This document shows positions 1 to 11,089 of a DNA stretch of 64,000 nt, in pieces. Each line of letters opens with the position of its first letter. Within the stretch, counting starts at the first letter, position 1. Under the pieces are notes generated by a model, which worked only from the letters and a program-made list of their open reading frames with translations, did no database searches and had not been told where the DNA came from. Source of the DNA: Sitta carolinensis (Eukaryota; Chordata; Aves; Passeriformes; Sittidae). The stretch spans positions 111,512,410 through 111,576,409 of the forward strand of contig CM063284.1 of NCBI GenBank assembly GCA_032173965.1, given 5' to 3'. Made by a program: the position numbers and the translations under genes.

Positions 1-894
1 GGCTGTGCTGGAGCATGCCCGTGCTGTTGATGAAAGCTGAATTTCAGCTCCTCTTAGTGGCAGGATGCTGGCATTTCTTTTGGCAGCTGTTTGCTCACCA
101 TCTACTGAGGGAACACACACCAATTAAGCTCACTTCACGCTTTTTGCTTCCATGTTTGAAAGAGTGAATAAGGTCAGTGAGGAAAACAGGATTTCTCAGC
201 TTTAGGGAGAGCCCTTCCCCTGCCCAGCCTTCTCACGTTGTGCTACAGCTTTGCTCCTGTATCTACAGGTTTGTGGCTTTGTGCTCTTGAGAACTGCAAT
301 GAGATATCTTAACCAAAATCCAGTTTTCAATCCAGCAGCGTGAGGAGTGGAGTCCTATGGGTGACTCCCACTAGTCCTGTGGAAATGCCATGGTTTCCAA
401 AAGGCCTCTGTTTGCAAGAGGCTGGGTTTGTAACAATTAGTTTTAACAATTTGGAGCCAGTGCTGTATTTGACAGCCACTTTCTCCACCATTGGGAAACC
501 TTTGGCTTTCCCATGGTACATTATAGAAACCTTGCACAAACTGCTTAAGTACGTAAAAAAAACACTGCTTATTACTCTCTGGAATAAAAACCAAAACATG
601 CATCAACATAAGTCAGTAAGAGCCAGACGTTAGAAGACACTATAGAATTAAATGTAAGATCATCTAGAAAAGATTTAGTGCCAGACATAAAGAAAACACT
701 AAGAAAACTCCTAAGAGTTATTTCATGTTGTTTAAGAAGTGGTGCCTTGCTGACTCCAAAAGCTCATGGAGTGGTTAGTACCTTGCCAGCAGATACCTGA
801 AAATGGGACAACAGCATGTGTTTTGTAGGGCTGTGGTGCTTATAGAGCTTTTCTGCATATATATTTTTGCCTTAATCCTGTATTTTATTTTAAT

Positions 895-896
<2 letters not shown>

Positions 897-931
<35 letters not shown>
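897..931. repeat. poly(T) tract, T35
   Basis: Uninterrupted run of 35 T on the plus strand. No polyadenylation signal or gene-like sequence is visible on the minus strand beside it, so I do not call it the tail of a retrocopy. Length may be affected by sequencing or assembly. Confidence 0.9.
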
Positions 932-1415
932 CCTTAACTTTGTAGAATGAAGTCTTATTCAGACTGCTTTTCCTTTTTGGTTAGCTCTAGAAGATCCTGC
1001 TCAGGTCACAGTCCTTATTTTATTATAACTTGGCAGAAAAAGGCAGGAAAGAAACTGTTTGATCTGAGAGAGAACCATGCAATTTTTTTTTTAATAAACT
1101 CACATAATGAGGCAGCTGAAAGAAACTATGTCACAGTGACTTTAACCAAAAATAATCTTGTATAAACCAGTTTGCATTTAAACTTGGAAAGAACCCATCA
1201 CGGTATCTTCCACACCCACAACATAACCCGGAGTACCATTCCTTTGACTGGAATTGAATATCTAATCTTCAGCCCATAGATTAGACAAAGCTGTCTTCTA
1301 AGTGCCCTTCTGCCCCTTGGCCTGCATTTGCTTCTCCTCAATTCATCACCTTTCTCTCTGTGAGGAAATCACAATGTAGATAATGTTTTGCCAAGAATCT
1401 GGCAGAGCTATCTTT

Positions 1416-1417
<2 letters not shown>

Positions 1418-1459
<42 letters not shown>
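1418..1459. repeat. poly(T) tract, T42
   Basis: Uninterrupted run of 42 T on the plus strand, about 490 bp from the preceding T tract. No retrocopy is recognised beside it. Confidence 0.9.
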
Positions 1460-1462
<3 letters not shown>

Positions 1463-3122
1463 CACGTTGACTAATGTCTCTGCTCCAAAAGCTCAGTGTT
1501 TCCATGGGCAGGGTGGACAATTTAAGGATATATGCATATGTACATAATATATAAGCTGTCAAAACTTTAAAGGGATACTTGAGAGGATTATTTTCCTTTC
1601 TGCCTAGCTGTGAAGATAGGCTACTGCTTTAAATGTGTAGCCACTGGCTCCAGGCTAGCTGTCCTTATAGCTCCCTTTGGACTTTGGAGTTTTGGCAAAA
1701 AGTTGACCTGGGTTTGAACTGTCCCAGAGTCAAGTTTTCAAAAACAAAACCTGACCTAAGCTTTGTGAAGACTGAACTACTCCCAGTTTCATCTATCTGT
1801 TGTAGATGTGTTCTGCCCATAAGCGTATAATCTTTGAGATACGGGGGAACAAAGGCCTGAGATACAATCATCTGAGAACTTGTCACAACTGCACACGGCT
1901 GAATCTCAGCTTAAAGAGTTCCATGAATGTGCTATCTGAGCTATTTAATAGCTATCCACAGGGGATGAAACCTTGTGCTTGGAAAATATATTGTTATTCT
2001 GGTTGTCTGTTCCTGTAATTTTTGTCCAGATGTCTACTGAAATATTTTCCAAATATCTTTTTATTTTGGGCGTATCTTCAATTTGTATAGAAATGTAAAT
2101 TAATCTCAATTAAGAAAAAGCCCTGAACATTAGTTTTGAATGAAATATAGCTGTTATACTGAACTATAATTATGATGAAAAATGTAGCACTGAAATGCAG
2201 TCATCTCATGTAAAAACTCCCTTTGCTTTTGGTGAATGCAAAGCAGCCAGTGAAAACACCTTCTGCTGTGTTCTACTTCAAATGTTTTTTGTTTCATCTG
2301 TGTTTACTTCAAAATGGATGTATGAAAAACTAGAAGGACCTGATAAAGTATCTTCAGCCATTTGGACTGCAATGTCTGTGTCTCCACCATGTAGCATATG
2401 CATAAACTGTAGGCGTTATAGCTGTCTAGTATTGCTAGGATGTCTAGGAACTTCTTTCTGTTGATTAACTGAGTATTAATCCTGTCATAACATCCTCATA
2501 AGAGAAGGGAAGCAAGTTCTCATGAGAGAAGTTTGCAAGTTAGAAACAAGTCTGTAATTGTTCCTACTGACCAGGAACTTCAAATTTGCATAAATGGGGA
2601 GGAATTTAAGTTGTAATAACGGGCTCTTTCTGACACACAGCATACTTTTAAGTACCAATGGAAAAAAACTTAATGAAAGATGCACAGATCCTGAATCCCT
2701 GCTGTGCACAAGTGGCAGCCTGCAAAGAACTCGGTCTGGCTGCATCTCCATCATGTGCCACGGTGCAGGGCGGGTAGGCTGGCCCTGTGTAGAGCATTCC
2801 ATGTGCTCCAGATCTTCCTGGAGGTACCAGTGCTCCCTGCTGGACACAGAGTTGGAGGCCAGTTACCTGGTTGCAACAATCACATCCCTGAAGTTAGACT
2901 GGATGAATCTCAGCCTTACTCAGTGCTGATGAGCAAATGTGGGATACATGGGCAGGACAAAAGGGCAATTTCGTTGCGGTAAGTGATGGCATTAGTGGGT
3001 TTAGACACTTCTCTTTATTTGTTTTGGTCCATCCTTATATCTCACAATGGACTGTTTGCTTAATGCCTGCAGGTATGTATGACAACTATTACAGTATATT
3101 TACTGTATTTCCTTCCTTGCAG

Positions 3123-3266
3123 TCTTGTCCTGAGAATCTGCCAGATGAGAAACAACTCAGAAACACAAGTGGGGAGGATCGCCATGAGCATATCTATGTG
3201 AATACAGTTATTAACCATTTCTTCCAGTTAGCTGTTACAAAGATTTCAGATGGAAAAAATTCAAAG
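3123..3266 (+). other. exon-like segment (weak)
   Basis: A pyrimidine-rich acceptor (ATTTCCTTCCTTGCAG) ends at 3122 and a GTGTGT donor starts at 3267. The 144-bp interval is open in one frame with phase 0 at both ends (48 codons, starting SCPENLPDEK and ending DGKNSK). Third codon positions are only about one-third G/C, like the surrounding DNA. I recognise no domain. Pseudo-exons of this quality are common by chance, so confidence is low. Confidence 0.15.
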
Positions 3267-5878
3267 GTGTGTCAGGCCTGAGTATTTAAAATGAATTCAT
3301 GTAGAGACAAAAGTCACACTTAATCTTTTAATCACTGAAATTTAATCACTCTTAAACGTTTCCAGTGAAAGGCATTTGCTGACATGTCAAAATAAATGAG
3401 GAAAAAAGGGGCAAGAAAAAAACAAAGGGGAGCTTAGCATGTAAAAGTGTGAAACATGGCTCCATGCATCACATAAGTTCTTCAATTTGGAATCCTAATT
3501 CTGCTTTACAAAACATAAAGGCCTTGTAGATAGGTATATAAGTCAATAGCAGGCTGTGCTTGAACAGGAAATCTGGAACTGAAAACTGATGAAAAATCTT
3601 TGTTATTCTCAGGTCCAGTTGGCTGAGGGACATGGTGTTATCAGTCCTCTCTGTGGGGACACGAATAGATAACCCAGCACAAACTGTAATCCAGGAATTT
3701 AAAATGGCAAGTATTGTGTTAATAAACAAGCAGGGAATATATAGCTGAATGGCTTGGGATTTCGTGGTTAAACAGCTGAAGAGATCCTTGAAACCAATAC
3801 GGGCTTTGCAGTACAAGTATATTTCTTAAGAAATAGATATGAGGAATACAGAGCAAGTAGAAAAAGACTTGCTCAGACTGAGGTTAAATGACAGCTTGAT
3901 TTCACAGCCGTTGCAAATGGCTACTTCCAACTTCTAGTTTTGCAAATTCAAAAATTTGTAAAATGTATTTATTTGTCCTTCCACGTGGGCAGCATCGTAG
4001 ACATTTTGCATAAAACAAACTGTAAATACTGACCAGCTTGCTATTAGTGACTGGACTAATTTCATGGTTTAGGAATGGTATTCCTCAATTTAGTACTCCC
4101 ATTAAAAACCATGAGCTGACCACTTTCCTCTCTGGTGGGTGAAAAAAGCAAAAATCACTGATTGAGATAAGAACAATTTACTGGAAATAGCACTGAGACA
4201 AGGAAACAAACAGTAACAGCAACTATAGTAATAACAAAAATGTACGAAGAGGGCAGTTTACATGCCAAATGTTCATGAAGCCCAAGTTAATGAAAAACAA
4301 TGATGGACAGACCCTATGCTTTCCATGCTTACTCCTTCTTGGAAGAAAAAGAGCCGTTTTCCCCTGCCCCTGGCTTTTCAGATGTCCCTGATGTAAAATG
4401 GTATTTAATTCCGCAAGGTCTTTGCCACACCCCATCCCACTGATCTGGGCCAGAACCAGGACAGTTCTAAAGAGCTTATTTAAATAATAAATAAAGATCA
4501 TATGCTTTGCCGTGCTTGCCACTAATTCTTTGACTTGTAATACTTGATTCAGTATTGTTTGCTATAAAATGTATTTACATTTTCTCTATAAAAGCAGCCT
4601 CTGTCACTTAGTACCAGGACTTGGTATCTATGGCTATTTGGGTTGCTACAGGGAAAGCCTTTTCCCTCACTCTGACATCTGTTGTTTTGTTTTTGTTTTT
4701 GGGGGTTTTTTCCCCTTTATTTTAAGGACTAAATGCTTGCAAAATGTTATTTTTCAAAATAAAACTACTTTTTGCTGTTAAGGAAAAACATCTGAAACCA
4801 TGATAATTTTTTTATCTGTCTCTGAATCAAGAATAGCCACGCTGATCCAACCTAGAGGCTGGATGGTCTTAGTGCCAATTGTTCATTTGGTGTGGCTACA
4901 AGTAATAAAGAGTACATCATGTTGAGACTGGATAGATCTGAAAGGAATTAAGCATCAAATTGTTCTGGACTTTGTAAGGTCATGCTCATGCTGAAGGTAG
5001 TGATGATGTCTCTAATGAGCATGTAATAAGACTAAACATGGAAAAGAAGCTTGTTCACTCTTCTCTTTTTTCTTAGGAACTGAAAAAGGGAATTATGAGT
5101 GCAGCTGTATGACTTTAGTTAGGATCATTTAAACTTGGCTCATCTCAGAACTTATAAGTCAGTGCTCCAGAAGCAGATAAATATAGTTACCCTTTTGATA
5201 TCAAACAGATTAGTAATAAGCACTTTTGCCACTTTAAGAGATGCAATAAGAACCAAGTAACATAGAAACTGTAAGATTCTGAATTTTGTCTTGTGTACTG
5301 ATCCAACTCAGTTAAGTGTATGGTTTTGCTTTTAAACTGTGATAGCAGAAGATTGCAGCTCCAGCTGGGGCTGTATGTGGCTATGCCAGCATGACAGCAC
5401 TTCCTTCTCTCATAGCTTCTCCTCACACATTTACACTGAGCAGTGCTTCCGGTGGTGTTTTGTAGCTCTTCCAGCAGGGATTGATATTCCTTGGAGAAGG
5501 AGGAATAGGAGGTCATGGGAATGCAAGAGAAGAGGGTTAAGGGACAATGGGTTTTTCCATCAGCTAGTCTCAGTACTGCACATGTAGTCCTGCAGTGTGG
5601 CAGTGCAGTCCTCCTGCTGCCACCAGGGAGAAATCTATCTTTACTAAATGCACTGACTCCAAACAGGAAGAGTCAGTGGTACAAAACCCTGTGTGCAAAC
5701 AAGTCCTACACCTCCACTCTGTGTGCTTTGTTCTTCTTGCTCAACCATTTGCACTTTAATTGTAAAACCCCACTTTCTTCTGTTGTTGCTCTCAGTTATT
5801 TTGGCATTGCTGCAAGCTTCGATTTGCTTCTCAGATGTGCTGTTTTTTGAGTGTGCATTCCTTTACTGGTAGCAAAGA

Positions 5879-5891
5879 CATATATATATAT
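5879..5891. repeat. (TA)n microsatellite
   Basis: Short alternating AT run, about six units. Confidence 0.8.
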
Positions 5892-8307
5892 AGAACTTGA
5901 GGCTTTTGTATGAGTTACACAATCATCGAAACCAGGGCAGAGTAATCAGGTTTTTCTTCTTTTATTAACCATTATGAATTTGGAATATACATCTTGTTTG
6001 AGAGGCTGGAATAATGTAAAAAGAAAATACAAGATTGGGAAGTATCTTGTATCCTTTTGGTTGCCAATCTGGGGTCTGGAAGAAATTTTCCTGCGCTAGA
6101 TGTTGGCTGCATTTTAATTTTTCCTTGTAGTTCTGAGCAGGGATCAAGTGGGTCAAATACCACAGATCTCCTGCTCTTTGTTCCAGGAACAGAGTTCATA
6201 TTGTTACTGTCTCAGTTGTGGTGGTGTCCAAAACATGCCAGCTGCTTTCCAGACTGGAAGAAGGAAGTTGTACCTGCTTGGAGAGTTCAGTTGTTCCGGA
6301 TGACAGAGGTTGAGAAAGCATCCAGGAATAGCAGATCTGTGCAGAAAGGCTGGCTGCAGCCAGTGTGATAACCGGCAGTCTAAGTGCAAAATGTTGAAAT
6401 AACTGGTGCCAGTGTTTACCAAAGGAGAGCGTTAGGAAAGCGTGGGACAGACATCTTTGAGGTGTGGTTTGAGTATAGCCTGTGCTGCTGTGGAAGAGGA
6501 AACCTCTAAGCCCTTCCAGCTCTCCACGGCGCTCTGCAGTGCAAAGCTTTCTGATTGCAAATGCATTTGCCAGCTCCAAGTGCTGTGCTTATCCCCTTTG
6601 ATAGAATTTCAATGTTGTGTGGGCAAAGAAGTCAAGGCCAGGCTATGCATTTTAATATTTTTTCCCCTGTTTTCTGTGTTTAGACAGCACTGGTTTTGGG
6701 AATTTGGGATTTCAGCAGCCAGAAGTTTATATAGAGGAGTATAAACATTGATAAACCAGATAGGTTAGTAGAATAAATAGCAACTTGATCTAGTAAACTA
6801 GGTTTATTAGTTAACAAAACAACTTAATTGGGATATATAAACTTAAGGGTATATTGTAGCATATTCACTCATAAGGCAGGTTTTCTTTAAAGTAATGTAG
6901 TGCTCCCTCTGACATACCAGAACTAATTGAGACAAATATGCTGGGAAGATCCTAAGTTGCTACCTCTGAAAGGAAGGGGGAAGGAGTCCTGCTCAAGTAG
7001 TCCAGTTGCCTTTCTTTGGCTTAAATTGCTGAAGTTTCTCCTCATTTAGATTAGGATTAACATCACACAGACCAGACTGGAGAGAACATATATTCCTTGT
7101 TTTCCTGGAAGTGCCCCAGATGCTGAACCTGTCATGTAAACTCATTGCTTTTTTAAAACAGGGTTAAGGCAAATAAGAACTACTACAAACTGCACTTTTA
7201 TAAAAGGACCTTTTAATGTTTTGTGTCTCTGCATGTCTTTTCCTCTGTGTTGCAGATGCTGTGCTTCCAGTTGAAGATGGAAAACAAGGGATCACATAGC
7301 TTTTTAAACATGGGACTTACGAAGAATCTGGATGCACATCCCCTCTGCATTGCTTTGGCATTTTATTTCATCCTTAGCTGTTGAACTTTTCTGTTGAACT
7401 TGAACCCGGCAGGTTCTGGGTTTGCCAGTGGCATGGTTATTCCTATGCTTCGCTTCAGTCTTAGTTTGTGCTTTCTGTACGAAAGGCCTGTGTCAAGAAG
7501 CAACAAAAATCTGAATTGTATGTTGGAACTTGGCAATAGCAAAGTACCAAGTGCTTGGAGGAAGCTGTATAGGTAGAACAGTATGGTTTGCTTGGAAAGA
7601 GATGCTAAAATTGGGGGGAAAAATGAAGAAATATCATCTGAGAATAGCTGTGGAAGGACCAATTCCAAAACTTTGGGCTTTCCAAGTGTAGATCATTTGA
7701 ATCCTCTGGTGATCCAGAAAGAGTCTCAACTCCTGGCTCCATCTCTGTAACTGTAGGACTATGGGTTCAGATCCAGACTTTTCATCTGTTTCTTATGTAC
7801 GTAATAGCCTGAACCTTAATCTTGGACATAACACCCTGAACTCTGGAGAAAACTGAAGCTGGGTCTTTGTTGTAGTTTTTAGCAAGCTGTTGTGGACTAG
7901 TGCAAGGTTTTGCAGTAATGCTGAGAGGATTAATGTTCAGCAAGCAGGGGTCATGGCTGGAGAGTGCATAATGCCATTCAGGAACATTGAAAAAATATAA
8001 AAAGAATTAGTTGTGTGCACAACCTCCTGCCTTTGCCCTACCCCTGTGTACTCACTTCCTGCCCTCACCAAAATGTTGTCTAAATCGATTTTTAATATTC
8101 AGTGTTTGCTGAAACGTGGTGTACTTGGCTGAATAGATATAGACAATTAAGTCTATCAGTAAGTACTCATGTTTTTGACCCAATAACAAACCTAATTCTT
8201 ATAACTACACAGTGTTTTAGAAACCAATCCAGAACTGCATCCATCAATCAAATAGATCAGTTGTATGAATAAACAGAAAAAAATTATGTATTGGTGATGC
8301 TCCTCAA

Positions 8308-9017
8308 ATCATAGAATCATAGAATATCCTGAGCTGGAAGGAACCCCCTAAGATCATCAAAGTCCATTTCCTGGTCCTGGACAGGACACTCCAAGAATCT
8401 TACCATGGGCCTGAGAGGACTTTCCAAATGCTTCTTGAACTCTGTCAGGTTTGGTGCTCTGACCACTTCCCTGGGAAGCCTATTCCAGTGTCCAACACTG
8501 GTATGTGAAAACATTTTGCAAATACTGAACACAAACCCCCCTGTCACAGCTTTAGGCCATTCCCTTGAGTCCTGTCACTGGTCACAAGAGTGTCGATATC
8601 AGTGTCTGCCCCTCATCTCCCCTGTCACAAGGATGTTTCAGACTGCAGTGAGGTTTCCCCTCAGTCTCCTCTTCTCAAGTCTAAGCAGACCAAGTGACCT
8701 CAGCCACTCCTCATAAGGCTTCCTCTTCAGACCCTTCACCACCCTCATGGCCCTCCTTTAGATACTTTGTAAGAGCTTAATGCCTTTTTTATATTGTGGG
8801 GCCCAAAACTTCTCACAGGACTTGAGGTGAAGCTGAGGTGAGGCCGCAGACCGGAGCAGGACAATCCTGTTCCTTGCCCAGCTGGTGATGCTGTGCCTGA
8901 TGCCCCTCAGGACAGGGCTGGCCCTCCTGGCTGTCAGGGCACTGCTGGCCCACGTTCAACTCACCATCAACCCCTGGGTCCCTTCCTGCAGTGCTGCTCT
9001 CCAGCCCCTTGTGCAGC
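8308..9017 (-). mobile_element. CR1 LINE, 5'-truncated 3' fragment
   Basis: On the minus strand this ends at 8308 in two copies of the octamer-type terminus (ATTCTATGATTCTATGAT), the hallmark of avian CR1 3' ends. Upstream of it are the usual CR1 3' sequence blocks, including the CR1-typical reading HWNRLPREVV near 8490. It extends about 710 bp to about 9017 and is 5'-truncated: no catalytic reverse-transcriptase motif remains. CR1 is a non-LTR retrotransposon that inserts by target-primed reverse transcription, and most genomic copies are 5'-truncated like this one. The oddity is the 5' breakpoint, which abuts the Pol III terminator of the tRNA-Ala at 9030-9102. No clear target-site duplication is visible around CR1 alone or around CR1 plus tRNA. 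The 5' boundary is estimated by eye to within about 10 bp. Confidence 0.93.
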
Positions 9018-9021
9018 AAAA
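9018..9021 (-). terminator. Pol III terminator of tRNA-Ala
   Basis: On the minus strand, eight bases (GTGTCACC) after the discriminator base of the tRNA comes TTTT, the minimal RNA polymerase III terminator. The CR1 fragment starts immediately beyond it. Confidence 0.7.
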
Positions 9022-9029
9022 GGTGACAC

Positions 9030-9102
9030 TGGAGAATGCGGGCATCGATCCCGCTACCTCTCACATGCTAAGCGAGCGCTCTACCATTTGAGCTAATTCC
9101 CC
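9030..9102 (-). tRNA. tRNA-Ala, anticodon AGC
   Basis: The minus strand folds as a complete 73-nt cloverleaf without intron. The acceptor stem is GGGGAAT paired with ATTCTCC (one G-T pair), with discriminator A at 9030. The D arm is GCTC/GAGC. The anticodon loop TTAGCAT has AGC at 9069-9067, and the T arm GCGGG/CCCGC closes a seven-base loop. A-box (TAGCTCAAATGG) and B-box (GGGATCGATGCC) promoter elements are present. It differs from the vertebrate tRNA-Ala(AGC) sequence as I remember it by one base, which turns the fourth anticodon-stem pair into G-U; all stems stay paired. CCA is not encoded, as expected for a nuclear gene. A TTTT terminator follows after eight bases. It would charge alanine and read GCU and, with A34 edited to inosine, GCC and GCA. 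It may be a functional gene or a tRNA copied together with the adjoining CR1; the sequence alone does not decide. Confidence 0.93.
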
Positions 9103-9847
9103 CTGTCCATGGTGAGAAAATAAATAACTATGTAATATATATCATAAAAATGACTATTGTATGAATAATAGTAATAATTCACGATTTCTGGAAAGTGAAT
9201 GTTCAAATCCCGTTCATTGTCCGACACTTGAGTTTGTGTATCTAATGCCTCTCATATGGGGTGGAGTGTTGTGTATCACATCTGCAATTACCTGCACAAC
9301 TGTGCTACATTTTGGTTTAGCTCTTCAGTGTAGGTTGGTTTGAGGACTCCTGGTTCTCTTCACAACTTCATTCCTGGTTAGTTTTGGCCAAGTCATTAAT
9401 ACCTATTACTCCTTTTAGCCTATTTATTATATGACTCTAATATTTTATTTGCCAGGTTTATGGGGTGAATGCAGACTTAATTTTGAGAAATTATATAAGG
9501 CTGGAGTTCTAGAAGTATGGCCTTTTAATCTGAAATATGCCGATGTATATTTCTGTGACCTACACTTTTGACTTTTACTATAAGGTTAATTCTCATTGTG
9601 CTTGGAAGGACATGAAGACAGACATGCTGTTAGTCCTTTTTCTTCAGAGTGTGGTAAATCTGGGAGCTTCATGCTTGTGATTGGCGTTAAGTAAATGGTC
9701 ATACTAAGGAGGATTGTTAGAGCTTTTTGCAGGAAAGGAGTCGCTACAGAACCTGAAAAAATTAATCTGGGATGAAAAGAATGCTAAAGCATTTCCAGAA
9801 AACACCACCACTGGCAAAAGGATTGCTCTTTTTCTTCTTGTGTGCAG

Positions 9848-10017
9848 GTGCAGTGGAGCTCTGTGTGGCAGGATGATGGGATTGATCCTTGTTTCCTTTA
9901 TTGGTGTTCAAACTAGTGAATATGGAGTATGGATTGATATAGGTCTCTGCTGCCATTGGAGCTGCCTCATTTTTCAGAGGTGTTTTAAGACTACTCATCC
10001 TCTTCACTGTGATAATG
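9848..10017 (+). other. exon-like segment (weak)
   Basis: A strong pyrimidine tract and acceptor (CTCTTTTTCTTCTTGTGTGCAG) ends at 9847, with an alternative AG six bases later. A near-consensus donor (ATG|GTAAGTATG) starts at 10018. One frame is open throughout and reads GRMMGLILVSF then SEYGVWIDIGLCC, hydrophobic and cysteine-rich. Third-position G/C is low and no protein family is recognised. It could equally be a non-coding exon or a chance pseudo-exon. Confidence 0.2.
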
Positions 10018-11072
10018 GTAAGTATGTAGAGTTTTCAATTATTTTTGTGGCCAAAGTTGGGTTGAGCTTTTGCTGCTGCAGCTAAATAAAGCACTGCTGC
10101 TCATGCACATTCAACCAGAGAGAAATAAATTATTGGCCTGTCTGTTTCTAGTTTGCTTGAAGAGGGTTTTTTGGTTTTGTTTTATCCGGGAACTTTTCCT
10201 TGTGGAGTGTAAGTTTGGAAATAACATTTTGAGAAATCTGACTGTCTCTTTTCCTATTTTTAATTTTTTTTTGAGGTTACAGAAATGATAATGCCATCAG
10301 TGGTTTACAAAGAAGGAAAGGGACGTTTCTGCTAGGTTACAAAACAGTTGTAGGTCACACTGCTTGCCTTGTGAATTCACTTCGTGGAGGATGAGGGCCT
10401 TGTACAATTCACCTTTTAATGCTGGGGTTGAGTATTGCCTCCTGGATGGAGTAAGTGGAGGATTTACAGTATAGGCAAGAGATCTAATGGGAAACCTCAC
10501 AGGTCTGTCTGGTCAAGTTATGCCTCATAGATTTCAAAACTTTGGGATTCATTTGGAATACATTTCGAATTTCTGTTTTCCCCTCCTTTCGTAACAGAAC
10601 ATCTTGAGTCTGCAGTACAACACTTTCCAGACAAACTCTGAAAGCTAAAGTATTTACAAATAATATCCTTTTACTTAGAGAGGGTGTTCTTTGCTCTCCT
10701 CGATTGCAACACCTGGGGACAGGGAGTTGGAGGGCACAGCTGAAATTCAGCTTAATCAACAGAGAAGTGAAGTTGAGGTCACAAGGGGGAAGTTTTCACC
10801 CTTCCACAGCAGGATATACAAGGTTTGTGAGTATCAGTGTGTGGAAATTTCACCCATGACTAAACTCAGACTTGGCTGCCCAACAGTTCTTGCCCAAAAG
10901 TATCTCATTGAAATCTTTGCAGATTTCAGAATTCACACGGGGTGACTAAGCCTGGATTTTCCCTCCTTGTATGCTGTTGTACAGTGTTTGATAAAGTAGC
11001 TGTTCATTGGCACTTGCACCAAGATGAGTCCATGTTAGTGACAGGTTGTGTAAATTGGGTAGGAAGCACTTT

Positions 11073-11089
11073 AAAAAAAAAAAAAAAAA
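11073..11089. repeat. poly(A) tract, A17
   Basis: Run of 17 A on the plus strand. Confidence 0.85.

Larger units (their letters stand above)
1..8307. other. AT-rich unique non-coding DNA
   Basis: No recognisable gene, repeat family or RNA gene is seen here apart from two long T tracts (897-931, 1418-1459), a short TA microsatellite (5879-5891) and one weak exon-like segment (3123-3266). All reading frames are short and lack a recognisable domain. There is no CpG-rich promoter-like block. This is consistent with intron or intergenic DNA of a bird. Confidence 0.6.

Noticed and set aside
5612..5630. CTF/CTCF-like GCCACCAGGGAG
   Set aside because: Only the CCACCAGGG core fits; the flanking GGC part of the CTCF motif is absent.
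8317..8547. 76-codon minus-strand ORF with an HWNRLPREVV reading
   Set aside because: It is part of the CR1 3' fragment, not a gene.
9103..9114. CACCATGGACAG on the minus strand, resembling part of a REST/NRSF site, just upstream of the tRNA
   Set aside because: The left half of the motif and the GCGCC end are missing, so it is at most a partial match.
9203..9214. GTTCAAATCCCG, resembling a tRNA B box
   Set aside because: No A box at the right spacing and no cloverleaf can be formed.
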